64,000 nucleotides of DNA from NCBI GenBank assembly GCA_037953745.1, contig JBAKBP010003081.1, positions 96,839 through 160,838 on the forward strand, written 5' to 3'. This DNA is from Lithodes maja. Its lineage: Eukaryota; Arthropoda; Malacostraca; Decapoda; Lithodidae. Positions 1 to 12,515 of this stretch are shown here, piece by piece. Positions within the stretch are counted from its first letter, which is position 1. Each line of letters opens with the position of its first letter. A model generated the notes under the pieces. The model was given only the letters and a program-made list of their open reading frames with translations. It made no database searches and was not told where the DNA came from. Both the position numbers and the translations under genes were made by a program.

Positions 1-870
1 ATAATGAGAATCTTATATTCACGTCAACGATCGTATGTAATAATAACAAAACGAGCCTAGGAATTCAGATGTAAAGTTTGCGTATAATTATGAATGAACT
101 ATAGAATAAATCTATTTAATTACACTGGAGAACAAATTAAAATTAACTAAACGAAGTTAGTCAACGAATGCTCTGGAAACGCTTATAATTATTAGTGTAA
201 AAGGATAAATAACAGCATATTAATAAACAAAAGAACTTGAGCGCATACGACGAAGTTATGCTAAAGAAATACTTATTTCAGTTTTCTTAAGAGGTCTGAA
301 CGAGTTAACAGAGTCTTTTTTAATGAACATACACTAGAATACAAGGTGTATGGTAAGCGATGTGGAATTAACCTAACAAGTGCGCATGGGGGTAATTGGA
401 AACGTCCCCCTGTGCTGACGTATTTGAGGTGTTTCCGTCACTAAAATATTCATTGTACCATTAATAGCATTAATACTTATCCATATGCGCCTATTATGGG
501 TTGATTATAAAGGTATTAACCTGAAACAACAATAAAACGAGTGAAAACAGCGTTTGGATGGTCAAAATCGGAGATATAGCCCGCAAGTTGTATAATGTAT
601 GGGTGAGGCAACCTGCTTTCCCGCCAATTTCCCCCAAGGCCACTGAGACACAGTCGATCGATACTCTCTCTCTCTCTCTTGCACTCGCTTGCCATCAGTG
701 ATGACAACACCCTGCTTGCAACTCGCTAATGTTAGCACGAAAATATAACTCAGAATAAGGGAATAACAGGGAAAATAGGTGATAACTGAAGGAGAGGAGG
801 AAAGTGGGGAAGGAGGGGAGGTAGAGGACTGAGATTTTGCATGGCCCAGGGGCCAAAAAAAAAAAAATAA

Positions 871-901
<31 letters not shown>

Positions 902-2575
902 TCGATGTCAAAAGTTGATTTTTTGTTTTACTTACTCTTAAGAGTCTCCCCGCAGTCCGCCGGGGGAACTCTTAAGAGTCTCCCCGCAGTTCCCGGGTTA
1001 AGTAACAGAATCTATGCAATGCTGGAATTCCTGAGCATGAAGAATCAGAATTACTTACATCAGTAATCATATGAACATTAATACGAATTCATAAAATAAT
1101 TACAAAGGTGATTATGTAATCGAACGTAATTAAGGAAGCTTGGGAGAAAATTAGTTTTCACGGGGATAGTTATAGCGATTAACATGAAGTATGCCGAGGT
1201 AAATTTGTTATGAAAATGGGCGTAGGTTCTAGGTAAGGTTATTTAGGAAGGGAAATCAAATCACGAAATACACTTCGACCTCAACTCACAAAATACATAG
1301 CAGAATACATATATTAGGAAAATCTGTGAGTGTGTGGTAAGGTGAATAACTGAACACAATTATATAACTTATGCGTAAGACGTTCTGTAGAAAATTAATC
1401 AAATAACAGGGCTCGGACTTATACACAGTTCTAACACAGATTGTATATAAGGTTCAGAAGGATTAACACAATACGCAATCAAGGATCTTAGGCACAGATC
1501 ACAGAGTTAATTAGCACAACACGGTTCACATATTTGACTTATACCTCGACAACAATAACACAACGAAAGATACACAGGAACACTTTGGGAAGGTTTGGAG
1601 GGCAGGGGAAGAGAGTACAGGTCTGGCCAACGTAGATCGTGGGTCCACGGAGCAGCACTTCAGGGGTGTAGGGCGTCACTCAAGCAGCACTTCAGGGTCC
1701 AGACTTCAGGTGGGTAGGGCGTCACTCGAGCAGGACTTCAGGGGTACTTCAGGCAAGTACACTCACTGGGCAGGGTAGGGGCAGGCTGGTACAAGCTACA
1801 ACTGTGGATTAGCTACTCTGTTCCTTAGGTAGGTCTAGAATAGTATCGTAGTGTGGTTTGCATACTCCTCTACAATTTCGTAGAGGTAATATTCGGCTTT
1901 ATCCTTGACTCTTGTTTACAGGGGTTCAAGGTCATAGGGATATGGGGAAATTGGTTGTGATGAAGTTGTGAGGTAAACGTCTTAGCGTAGACATACATAA
2001 TAGCTGTTTACATTGGTACATAATATAATAGGTAGTTTATTAATTACTTAGGTGCTAGTTACTTAGCCTAATAATGGAGAAATCCTATGTGTACGGAATC
2101 GTCCATGAGTTAAACTCCTAGACAAACATGCTTTCAGCTCGCCTATGAGTTATTCTTCGTAGAGGTTTATGATATCTCCCGGTTTGTCATCATGTGTCCT
2201 CTTGTCTATATCCATTTATATCTGTAGACTTCAGGCCGTTGATGTTTTATTTGCATAAACATCTCTTCACTGTATTGCATATCTGGGAGCAGAGAAAATG
2301 CTGTGCTGTGGTTGGTTATGAGGGTTTGAGAGCAGGGCGTGAATTAGTCGTGAAGACTTCCCACACTTGTGGCGGGTGGCTGTTATCTTATAGCACGGGG
2401 AAACAGGGGTCGCTCCTGTATTTGTGCGGTGGTTAGAGCACGGGGAAACAGGGGTGGCTCTTGTATTTTTCTTCTCTTCTCCTGTCACTCTCTTGTCTTC
2501 TTAGGGTCTTCGAGTTGCAGACTGGCTATTCTGCAACTGTTTTCTGTATGGCTTGTCTTCAGACTCGTCATTTCA
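1..2575 (-). repeat. 3' LTR of the gypsy element (truncated by window edge)
   Basis: Aligns over its whole length with 9233-11168, apart from an insertion at 372-997. It ends at TCATTTCA (2568-2575), matching TCATTTCA at 11161-11168. It contains internal short tandem motifs, for example a roughly 43-bp repeat built on GAGCACGGGGAAACAGGGG near 2391-2475, and repeated ACTTCAGGG blocks near 1649-1755. No gene is supported; the small ORFs at 2194-2590 are LTR sequence and recur in the other LTR. Confidence 0.85.
372..997. mobile_element. TTAA-flanked MITE inserted in the gypsy LTR
   Basis: Compared with the empty site in the other LTR (gtggaattaagtag near 9590-9603), the left LTR carries 626 extra bases bounded by TTAA at 368-371 and 998-1001. 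The insert starts CCTAAC and ends CCCGGG. A TTAA target duplication is typical of piggyBac-type transposons. It contains an A-rich tract (857-899) and a twin motif CTCTTAAGAG...CGCAGT at 935-956 and 969-990. It is related in sequence to 33200-33824. No coding capacity is visible. Confidence 0.7.
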
Positions 2576-2733
2576 CCACATTCCTCGTAGAAAAATTGCG
2601 ACCCCGCGATTTAATAATATAGGATCTGGTGGTGGGTGAGTTGATGACAGGTGTTAAACTTTGGAGAGTGAGCAACCAAAGTGTGGTAGGGACATCCGCC
2701 TTGGATAGGGTGTCCATGCTAATATTTATTTGA

Positions 2734-4815
2734 TCAGTCGTCCTTAGCATATCTGGCCATGTGGATGAGTTTGTTTGGCGTTTCTATCTCAGTGGGGACA
2801 GCGTTTTTTATGAAGGTGACTTTGTTGATCTTGATGGCTGTAGGGGCCGCAGTAGAAGGTGCTGTAGGAGGAGGTGTGGTAGGAGGCAGTTTGCTGGGTG
2901 GTCTGCTGGTCGTCGTAGCCACTGGAGTAGTGAAGAGAGTTGAGGTGGTTGTATGAGGTAGAGTTGACCTCTCACTAACATGAGGGGTCCTTGTTGACGC
3001 TGGCAAGGTAGGTTTTAGGGGGTCCCGCCGGATGTATGTGGGTTGGAAGGTGGTAGCCCATCATTGAGGGGGCATCACGCATCGACCAGATCTTGTACAT
3101 GTGGGGTTAGACCTAGTAGGGATTAGAGAAGGTTTGATAACACAAGATACTGGGGATGGGGAGGAAACTGAGCTAGGGGATAGAGGTGGCCTATTGAATC
3201 TGTTTGGAGATGGCCGAATTAAGGGAGAAGAATGTGTGCTAGTCGAAGGTATGGGACTATGTCTGGGAAGGAGAGGTAAAGGGCGTGCAATAGGTTGAGG
3301 GGAAAGATGAGATACAGAAGGAGCTGGAGACTTGAGTTTGGAAGCGTAAGATTGGGGCCGTGTCAGGCGTGACATCAGAGGGACAGGTAACGTGCGGGGA
3401 AGCGAGGATCTAGGCTAAGTAACGGAAGGTACAGGTTTATGAGCTAGAGTAGGAATGTTAGCAATGACTGGAGTTGTAGGTTGAGTATTGGAAGGTTCTG
3501 AATAAGTAGGTAAACTAACAGATGGAGAAGCTTGGGCAGGAACAGCTATAGAGGGTTGACAAGCTTAAGAGGGAAGGGTGGGAGGGGCAGAAACAGTGCG
3601 TTTAGGCAACACTGGAACGGGTGTGTACACCAGAGGGGGTGGGCGTGCTGGAGGTGCAGGTGTAGGAGTATGAGGTAGAATGTTTACATCAAGAGGAGGC
3701 CTTTGGCGGCGTGAAGGAGTGACAGGTAGAGGAAGCTCAGGGGTGGTGGGTTCTGTGGATCCTAAATTGTGATTATTAGTTGCAGGCAAAATGTCATTCT
3801 GATTGGGATCAGCAAGCATCACATTGTTCTCATTAATAGGCTGAAATCTACGTACATGCCTGTTACGATACGTGCGTGACTCACCAAAATAGTTGACGGT
3901 AACCTGATAACAGTTTGGTACAGCTAATATTTCAAACGGGCCTTTAAATCTGGGTTTTAGTTTGGATGGAACTGGTAAGTGTGCGACCATGACTAGATCG
4001 CTAATACAGTGGGGGCTGGCTTTTGGTGTTTCATATGGTTGAAGATCTTGAACGTACTGGATTTGTGTCAGGCAATTCTTGAGGTGAACGAGAGACTGGT
4101 CGAGATTTGAGGAGGGCTCATACGGGGCAACTAGATGACGGAAGGGAAGGAGCAAAGGTGCTACTCCAAATACCCGTTCGTGAGGAGAGATACCGTCTTC
4201 TCGAGGGCAGGTGTTGATCCCCCATTGCACAATTTTGACCTGGCTGGACCAATCTTTGGAGTCCATTTGTTGCAACCTGGTTCTTATCTGATTGACAATG
4301 TTTCTGTGGCTTCCCTCGCATATTGAATTACCCTGAGGCCAGTAAGGGGAGGAGTGGCTGATTTTAAAACCATACATTAAAGACAGTTGAGACCAGATGT
4401 GGCTAGTGAATTCAGGGGCGTTGCCAGAATGGATTGCTTCAGGGAGGCCAAAATAAGGGAAGACATGTTGAATGAGTGCCTCAGCTATTGCAATGGCTGA
4501 GTGTTCCTTTGCGGGGCAAGCGATGACATACTTGGAGTACGTGTCCACAAAAGTAATTATATACTTGAATCCATGACTATTTTCCATGGGCCCCATTACG
4601 TCTACTGCAAGCAATTGCCAAGGTTTGGAGGCAATTAATTTTTCGGAAGGACCAGCCGTGCGGGTTAGATCCTTACCCAACGCACACGCTTTGCATGACT
4701 CAGTGATGCGCTTTGCAGTGACATAAGGAGATGGGGTCCAGTAGACTTGTTGAAAGGTGGTGATGAGTCTTCTTTGGGCTAGGTGGATACCGTTATCCAT
4801 ATGTATGGATTGCAT
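2734..4815 (-). pseudogene. gypsy integrase and Pro-rich Pol tail, broken
   Basis: The first 416 residues (4815-3565) carry an integrase: a zinc-binding remnant (CKAC near residues 42-45), a core with the first catalytic Asp in AVDVMG, and the glutamate region ICEGSHRN. The block that should read S-D-N-G reads HSGNAPEF, so the second catalytic Asp is lost. The tail becomes rich in Pro, Ser and Thr and continues in other frames at 3375-3061 and 3006-2734, so it is frameshifted. An in-frame TAA at 4831-4833 separates it from RNase H. It would have inserted element cDNA into the host genome. Confidence 0.85.
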
Positions 4816-4830
4816 CGTGGATAACGCGGC

Positions 4831-6838
4831 TTAGGGGGTGATCACAATTTTTCCTTCTAAGGTGAAGAGATTGTCGCCTCGCCTGGTTAGCTGATTGAAA
4901 ATCTTCCTAGGTATCCAATCTGGTTTTAGTTGTTGCTGGTATTGTTGCAACAGGTCTTGCTGGCTGTTGTCTAACGAGCCTTGATGATGTATTGCAAGGA
5001 TCGTATGGGCTGGTTTGCCTTGTTGAGGTGTAGAACTGGGAGGTGGTAAGGGTAGACGAAAGAGTGCATCAGCATTGGTATGCAATTTCCCTGGACGATA
5101 AACGATATCCATATCGAATTCTTCCAGTGATTCTCTCCATCTGACAGTCAGAGCATTTTTTGTGTCTGACTTCCTCAACCATTGAAGGGCGTGGTGGTCG
5201 GTGATGACGGTGACCTTGACTCCCGCCAGGTAGACTTTGAAGTGTTGTAAAGCCCAAATCATTCCGAGACATTCACGTTTGGTCACAGGGTAATTTATTT
5301 CTGCTGGGTTGAGGGTGCGGCTAGCACATGCAATTATGTGCTCTTTGCCGTCTCTGGTTTGACCTAAAATGGCCCCAATTCCGAACTGTGATACATCTGT
5401 GTACAATCGGAATGGTTTGGTATAATCAGGGAAGGAGACCACCAGAGAGGCCACTAATTTGTCTTTTAGATTATTGAAAGCCTGAAGCCTGGGATCTGTC
5501 CATATGAAAGGCTCTTCTTTTTTCGTGAGGTCATGTAGGGGCTTTGCAATGGTGGCAAAGTTCTTCACAAAGCGTCGATAGTATGACGCTAGGCCTAAAA
5601 ATGCACCTACGCCTTTTACGTTAGTTGGAGGGGTGATTTTACTGATAGCCTCGAGTTTGCAAGGGTCTGGGGCAATCCCTTCTTCAGAGACAACATGGCC
5701 TAAGAAATTTACTTTATTCTTGGCTAGGGTGCACTTGGAGGGTTTAAGTTTTAGGCTGGCATCCCGGATCCTCTGGAAAACTTGTTTAAGGCGTTGCAGA
5801 TGTTCGGCCCAAGTTGTGCCAAACACAATGATATCTAGATATGCCAGGCAAGTTTCCCAAGTTAATCCTTGTAAGACTGACTCCATCAATCTGGAGAATG
5901 TGGCTGGTCCATTGCAGAGTCCGAATGGTAGTACTGTGAACTCGTACAGTCTTCCTTGGCTGGTGGAGAAGGCCGTTTTCTGTTGATGGTCAGGCAAAAC
6001 GGGTACTTGCCAGTAGCCAGCTTGTAGGTCCAAGGTAGTGAACCATTTGGCGCCGAGCAGTGAATCGAGAGTCATCGATCATGGGAAGAGGGGTGGCGTC
6101 CTTGATGGTGGCGTCATTTAGTTGGCGATAATCGATGCAAAATCTTGTGGATCCGTCCTTCTTACGGACTAGTACCACCGGAGAAGACCAGGGGCTGGCA
6201 GAGGGTTTTACTACTCCTGTGGCGAGCATATAATTTACTTGTTTTTCTTCTTCCTGTCTTTGGATCGGGTTCTTCCTTCTGATGGGTTGCTTGATGGGGT
6301 GGCCCACGGTGTGAATTGGGTGATGCAACGTTTCAGTTTTTCCCATATCTCGACTAGAAGTAGCGAAAATGTCTTGATATGAGATAAGGAGATTTCTGAG
6401 GTCGGTTTGTTGATTGTTGGTGAGAGTGGAAGGTATGTCAGGAAGATTTTTTTTATAAGGAGGAGAAGAATCAGAGGGGACAGACAGTTCTTCAGAGTAC
6501 ATTTCTAACTCGCCGATGGCTAGACCTTTTGGCAAGGTGACATGTTTGTCAGAAATATTAGCAATTTTTATGCAATTAAGTTGATGTGGTAGCAGGCAAG
6601 GAGCGGTTAGGCATACCCCATTGAAAGGGCTTTGGAGGTGTGGGGTCACAAGGACATTTCCTTGAATCGTAGGAACTAAGGGTATCCATTTCTCATGATG
6701 AGGGGGAACTGTAATGGAAGTGGAGACTATGGCGGGAGAAATGACATGATTGGGGTAGGGGATATCATTAATCTTAGTTTGGGGTGCAGCAGTGATAGGG
6801 GGAGTGACTGGCAATTCTATTAATTTGAGCTGCTTCAA
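4831..6838 (-). pseudogene. gypsy reverse transcriptase and RNase H, broken
   Basis: Two frames together give an N-terminal Pol region, an RT palm ([38 protein letters not shown]) and RNase H (TDVSQFGIGAIL, TDHHALQWL, NADALFRLP). A frameshift lies near 6050-6075. The catalytic tetrad reads YLD followed directly by IIVF: one Asp codon is missing from the Y-L-D-D motif, which should abolish polymerase activity. RNase H ends at an in-frame TAA just before integrase. Product identity is sure from the motifs; function is almost certainly lost. Confidence 0.9.
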
Positions 6839-6843
6839 GTTAC

Positions 6844-7274
6844 CTAGAGGAGGTGAAGTTTTTTTTCAGGTTTGGACGGTGGGTCATAAGAAAGTGTCCT
6901 GTACCTACAATTAATGGAGGCACTTAGAGAGATTAATAAATCAAGCCCCAGGTATCCATCATACTTGGATTCACTAGGGTTGTAGATCACGAAGGAGTGC
7001 TGAACTCTGTGATTAGGGTGGGGGGTCTTAACATACAATATAGGGGGAGTGACTGACCCAGGTTGGGAATAACCTGGTCGTTTGCACTAATTAGGATGAT
7101 AGAAGCGGACTGGATTTCCCCGAAAACATGCTTATGTTTTCGGAAAAAGGGAAGGTATAAACAAGAACGAGAAGCCCCCGTATCAATAAGGAGTCGAACT
7201 TTCACCCCATTCAGCGTGATTTTGTGGTACACCGGAAGTCCACCATCCGATGTGCCGTCATGAGCCCCCGCCAT
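6844..7274 (-). pseudogene. gypsy aspartic protease region
   Basis: The frame at 7274-6987 contains RLLIDTGASRSCLY, the D-T/S-G active site of a retropepsin. It continues in a second frame at 7038-6844, with a possible flap or second-half segment, so the domain is broken by a frameshift near 6990-7035. It sits between gag and reverse transcriptase, as expected, and would have processed the Gag-Pol polyprotein. Confidence 0.75.
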
Positions 7275-7303
7275 GGTTACGACGATTTGTTTGGGGGGGC
7301 AGT

Positions 7304-8320
7304 CTAAAAATCCAGCGGTTCCGGCTGGACTAGTTTAGGCTGGTATGATGATTCCAGTTCTCCTTCCATGTCTCCTTCGTCAATCCCAGCAGTTCCATCT
7401 TCAATAATGGTGGAAATCTGACGCGGCTTAATCCAAGGGATCTGTGCCCACCAACTTGGAGTCCTGGTCCTTTTCCTGGTCAGTTCATTGAATGACTTTT
7501 TGAGTGACCACAGCATGCAAGATCCGGTGCAGGGTTTCCAGTCTGCAGGACGGATTCTTGCCCACTCCTCAGCCTTGTCAGCTGCCCTAGGAGCTACAGG
7601 GCTACTGTTGGAAGCTGTACCGGAAGTGGGGTAGGTAGTGACTTTACTGATCACAGCTATTTTGTTGGTGGTGGCTTGTTCCCTAGATTTTCGTAACGCC
7701 AGGATTCTTCATATTACAGGCAGATCCGCGTCATAATTTGTGGGTTCCACGATTGAGAAGTGGTCAGCCACTGGGTCAGGCAATATTCTGACCAAGGCTT
7801 TGAAGATGGTTTTCTTCCTCTGGGCGGTGGTTTCGTCCGGGAAAGCCGTCAAAGCGATCTGGTGCAACTTTTCAACAGTTCCATCCAAATCTCCTGAGTA
7901 GGTTACCTCATGGAATTTTTGATCTGCAATTGTTTGACCCAATACTGGATTGATGGCTGTCCGGACATAAACTTCGAACTGTGCCCAGGTTAACCCAGGC
8001 ATATTGTCATGCACGTATCCTAACACTTTAGTTGCATACTTACCAAGCTTAACCACAGGCGGTGCTGGTTGGGGGGAGGGGCGTCGACTGACTGGGGACA
8101 GAGGTGCATGGGGGCGGTTCGTTCGTGGCCACCCCTTCGGGGATCACGGCATCAGGCAATAGATAGAATAGATAGATAGAACCACAATTGTGTGTATCTT
8201 GGAAGCGTCCTCGTTCTCAAACATAATGTCTAGGACCGGCTTGACTATTTCCAGGTAAGTGTAGATGTCGTAATCCTCGGGTTTAAATGCCGGGATATCA
8301 AGAGACCTAAGGGCTGCCAT
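7304..8320 (-). pseudogene. gypsy gag, three broken frames
   Basis: The likely start is the ATG at 8320 (MAALRSLDIPAF). The reading frame runs into a small GATA-type repeat (8160-8180) and resumes at 8056-7709 with a capsid-like, helix-rich segment, then again at 7654-7304. I found no clear CCHC zinc knuckle. Assignment as gag rests on its position between the primer-binding site and protease. The repeat tract near 8165 probably caused the first frameshift. Confidence 0.65.
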
Positions 8321-8399
8321 AATGAATAATGTAAATACCAATTGAATACCAGATTTTTTTTTTTTTATAATAAGAACACTCGTGTTGATATGCTGTATC

Positions 8400-8417
8400 G
8401 AGACACCGCTGCCGCCA
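8400..8417 (-). other. candidate primer-binding site of the gypsy element
   Basis: On the plus strand the 18 bases ending GCTGCCGCCA at 8417 look like a tRNA 3' end with CCA, one base away from the LTR that starts TGTTATGCC at 8419. On the element's sense strand this gives TGGCGGCAGC just after the 5' LTR, the usual position of a tRNA primer site. The tRNA species was not identified. Confidence 0.6.
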
Positions 8418-8418
8418 G

Positions 8419-11163
8419 TGTTATGCCGGGTTGTAATATTTACAACTCGTGATATAGTCTCCTCAAAAATCCACTTATGGACTTCTAGACCTTAATAAAG
8501 CCTGACAGGGTCACACCAAACACGTTCTTAATAGCACAAAATAGGTATTCAATTAGGATAATACAGAACTCAATGACACACATAGAATTTATAAATGGTA
8601 TTTAATCAAGATAACGTCTAGCTTGAGGAGTCATAGACCGTCTCAACATAATCATATCAATCTCCAACTCGCGAATATAGATTCGTAGTCGGGGATGGTT
8701 TCTTGTCTGAATCAATAACAATAGTAATATGCAGATAACAGGGTGCATATATGTTGAGATTCTTAACAAGATCAAATCATGAACAAATGTGGTTATAGGT
8801 ATCAGTTAATAAAATAGCAACAAAAGTAGAACATGAACATCATAAATAACAACCCTTAATAATAACAATCGATGTGAGTCGAGTAAGACGTCGAGTGTCT
8901 TACGTGAATAAAAAACAAATCAGGAAAACAAAATACAGTCTCGGTATACTGTAGGAGACACGGGGTGAATTGAGATCAAAATAAACACACAGGTAGGCTG
9001 GGTGAGTCACACGGTAGAGGGGCGCACTACACAGGTAGCCGCGTATTCTCAAGTGACCTTTCTACTTAACTGGGGAGGTCAGGTCATGAACTGGACTGCG
9101 GTGGTGGAAATTAAATTCAAAGTTAGTGCAACTAGAAAGGTAGTTTTAATAATATTTCTCTAAGATTGGTGGCAGAATATTAATTAATTAATTGCACAAA
9201 AGATTAAGTTCGTAGTCTAAATTGTGTAATATATAATGAGAATCTTATATTCACGTCAACGATCGTATGTAATAATAACGAAACGAGCCGAGGAATTCAG
9301 ATGTAAAGTTTGCGTATAATTATGAATGAACTATAGAATAAATCTATTTAATTACACTGGAGAACAAATTATAATTAACTAAACGAAGTTAATCAACGAA
9401 TGCTCTGGAAATGCTTATAATTATTAACGTAAAAGGATAAATAACAGAATATTAATTAACAAAGAACTTGAGCGCATACGACAAAGTTATGCTAAAAAAA
9501 TACTTTTCAGTATTCTAAAGAGGTTTGAACGAGTTAACAGAGTCTTTTTAATGAACATACACTAGAATACGAGGTGTATGGTAAGCGATGTGGAATTAAG
9601 TAGCAGAATTTATGCAATGCTGGAATTCCTGAGCATGAAGAATCAGAATTACTTACATCAGTAATCAAATGAACGTTAATACGAATTCATAAAATAATTA
9701 CAAAGGTGATTATGTAATCGAACGTAATTAGGGAAGCTTGGGAGAAAATTAGTTTTCACGGGGATAGTTATAGAGATTATAATTAAGTATGCTGATGTAA
9801 ATTAGTTATGAAAATGGGCGTAGGTTCTAGGTCAGGTTATTTAGGAAGGAAAATCAAATCACGAAATACACTTCGACTTCAACTCACAAAATACATAGCA
9901 GAATACATATATTAGGAAAATCTGTGAGTGTGTGGTAAGGTGAATAACTGAACACAATTATATAACTTATGCGTAAGACGTTCTGTAGAAAATTAATCAA
10001 ATAACAGGGCTAGGACTTATACACAGTTCTAACACAGATTGTATATAAGGTTCAGAAGGATTAACACAATACGCAATCAAGGATCTTAGGCACAGATCTC
10101 AGAGTTAATTAGCACAACACGGTTCACATATTTTACTTATACCTCGACTACAATAACACAACGAAAGATACACAGGAACACTTAGGGAAGGTTTGGAGGG
10201 CAGGGGAAATGAGTACAGGTCTGGCCAACGTAGATCGTGGGTCCACAGAGCAGCACTTCAGGGGTGTAGGGCGTCACTCAAGCAGCACTTCAGGGTCCAG
10301 ATTTCAGGTGGGTAGGGCGTAACTCGAGCAGGACTTCAGGGGTACTTCAGGCAAGTACACTCTCTGGGCAGGGTAGGGGCAGGCTGGTACAAGCTACAAC
10401 TGTGGATTAGCTACTCTGTTCCTTAGGTATCTCTAGAATAGTATCGTAGTGTGGTTTGCATACTCCTCTTCAATTTTGTAGAGGTAATATTCGGCTTTAT
10501 CCTTGACTCTTGTTTACAGGGGTTCAAGGTCATAGGGATATGGGGAAATTGGTTGTGATGAAGTTGTGAGGTAAACACTTAGCGTAGACATACATAATAG
10601 CTGTTTACATTGGTATATATATAATAGGCAGTTTATTAATTACTTAGGTGCTAGTTACTTAGCCTAATAATGGAGAAATCCTATGTGTACGGAATCGTCC
10701 ATGAGTTAAACTCCTTCAAACATGCTTTCAGCTCGCCTATGAGTTATTCTTCGTAGAGGTTTATGATATCTCCCGGTTTGTTATCATGTGTCCTCTTGTC
10801 TATATCCATTTATATCTGTAGACTTCAGGCCGTTGATGATTTATTTGCATAAACATTTCTTCACTGTATTGCACATCCGGGAGCTGAGAAAAGGCTGTGC
10901 TGTGGTTGGCTATGAGGGTTTGAGAGCAGGGCGTGGATTGGTCGTGAAGATTTCCCACACTTGTGGCGGGTGGCTGTTGTCTTAGAGCACGGGGAAACAG
11001 GGGTCGCTCCTGTATTTGTGCGGTGGTTAGAGCACGGGGAAACAGGGGTGGCTCTTGTATTTTTCTTCTCTTCTCCTGTCGCTCTCTTGTCTTCTTAGGG
11101 TCTTCGAGTTGCAGACTGGCTATTCTGCGACTGTTTTCTGTATGGCTTGTCTTCAGACCCATC

Positions 11164-11168
<5 letters not shown>
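8419..11168 (-). repeat. 5' LTR of the gypsy element, about 2.75 kb
   Basis: Full LTR, TGTTATGCC...TCATTTCA on the plus strand, nearly collinear with 1-2575 but lacking the 626-bp MITE. At about 2750 bp it is long for a gypsy LTR. Substitutions and small indels are scattered between the two copies, so the insertion is not recent. The promoter should lie on the minus strand within this LTR, but I could not place it. The right edge abuts an (AT)n tract, so the target duplication cannot be read. Confidence 0.8.
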
Positions 11169-11206
<38 letters not shown>

Positions 11207-11214
11207 ATGTATAT
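11169..11214. repeat. (AT)n-(GT)n microsatellite
   Basis: Alternating AT followed by GT dinucleotides directly abutting the gypsy LTR. Confidence 0.95.
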
Positions 11215-11498
11215 ACTCAGGCACATACCCCATTACTGGGGGTGGCCAACTCGAGACAGAGCCTAAACAGAAACAACATACAAAGTTCCAGTTTTTAGGG
11301 TCCAGGATGATTCCCGCATTCCATCGCCCCTTACTGTCTCGTCGAGTAGGAGCATTTTACAAGCGGAGGGGGATTCCTAACCCCCTGCCCCCAGAAGGAA
11401 AAGTAGTACAGTAAAAAAATGACCAGCCCTCACCAAGAATAAATATATAAATACATAACATAAGTAAATAAAATAATCAAATACAAGTAAACATATGT
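11215..11498. other. unclassified stretch without a gene
   Basis: No domain, inverted repeat or RNA gene was recognised. Short ORFs here begin inside the microsatellite and are not credible. Confidence 0.5.
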
Positions 11499-12205
11499 AG
11501 AACATAAGGAAATATTAGTATTTTTTTTTAAATCAAACAAATGCATGAAGTAAATGTGTATGTTTTATGTTATCTACTTATACTTTCACCCTATCTTAAT
11601 CCGTACCACACAGTCTGTAAATCATGCTTCTCGAAAACAGGTTCTACTTGTCTAATATTCGCTAAGGAAACATGCTTGTAATCGTAAATAATGATTTCCT
11701 TTTGCAGCACTTAATATACTGAACGAACATTGTGGGAGGAAGAGTTATTTACAGAAAATACACAGATTAACAATACCATTTCTAAAGGTAAAGTGTCTAT
11801 TAACGCCGCTGCAAAAGGGTATGTTAGTATGAATTGTTTAAGATATTCCAACCAAGCAACAAGATCCATCCAGACGGCGAGGCTGCTGCTCCGCTCTTTC
11901 AGCGGGTCAGGGCCGATCGACCAATAGGATAACATAAGTGAAGGTGGCTTTCCCCATTACAAGTAGGGGTGACTGGTGAATGGAATATAAATAAACGCAC
12001 ACATACATACACACACAGAGCAAGAATGCAGAGACAACGTCCCTAGAATGTTGAGGATTAACTGATGGTTTAATAAAGATTAAACAAATGCCTCTAGCTA
12101 TTGTTGATTGTTATACAATGTACAATTTGTTTTATAATATACAGGCCATGCAATTGCAATTTCTATTGCTTGCATTGAGAGGTATGTTTTAGACGAAAAC
12201 CAAAC
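11499..12205. repeat. repeat X, copy 1
   Basis: Alignable by eye to 13990-14960 and 34968-35420. Shared blocks include ATGTTATCTACTTATACTTT, TTTTGCAGCACTTRATATAC and GATCGACCAAYAGKATAACATAAG. The short ORF at 11711-11935 is part of the repeat and is not conserved between copies. The class is unknown; no coding domain was seen. Confidence 0.65.
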
Positions 12206-12281
12206 AATAATAAAACTATTATTATAGGAAAATTTCAAGCATCACCCATCCCTATACTCCATCACAGGCTATATAACTTAA

Positions 12282-12489
12282 CCCTTTTAAGATACGAGGA
12301 CGCGTATCTCCTATATATTCTGGCTATAAGTAGACGATTGTATTCAGTTTACGTACGAAATTTAGGTATCAGAAGATTAATTGATATATATTTTACCCCT
12401 TTGACTCCAAGAGATCCTTCCAAATCAGAGTAAAATCGTCTAGTGTTAACCAGAATAAGGTAAACAGTCGTCCTCGAATACTGAAAGGG
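12282..12489. mobile_element. 208-bp MITE with CCCTTT...GAGGACG inverted ends
   Basis: The left end CCCTTTTAAGATACGAGGACG and the inverted right end CCCTTTCAGTATTCGAGGACG form terminal inverted repeats of about 21 bp. The left flank is TTAA (12278-12281) and the right flank is TTGC, probably a mutated TTAA. Non-coding. Confidence 0.75.
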
Positions 12490-12515
12490 TTGCTACTCAA
12501 ATCCACATATATTAA

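Larger units (their letters stand above)
1..11168 (-). mobile_element. Ty3/gypsy LTR retrotransposon, degenerate
   Basis: Two long direct repeats (1-2575 and 8419-11168) flank 5.8 kb of minus-strand gag, protease, reverse transcriptase, RNase H and integrase in gypsy order (integrase after RNase H). Position 1 aligns with position 9233 of the right copy, so about 815 bp of the left LTR lie outside the window. The LTRs begin TGAAATGA and end CATAACA on the sense strand, obeying the TG...CA rule. A primer-binding-type site lies next to the right LTR. Frameshifts, stops and lost catalytic residues make it a dead copy. No envelope gene was seen. The clade within gypsy was not determined. Confidence 0.9.

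Noticed and set aside
2194..2590. Small ORFs on both strands in the gypsy LTR
   Set aside because: They recur in the other LTR as part of non-coding repeat sequence and have no domain.
11055..11414. ORF with alternating Ile-Tyr residues
   Set aside because: Translated AT microsatellite joined to LTR sequence.
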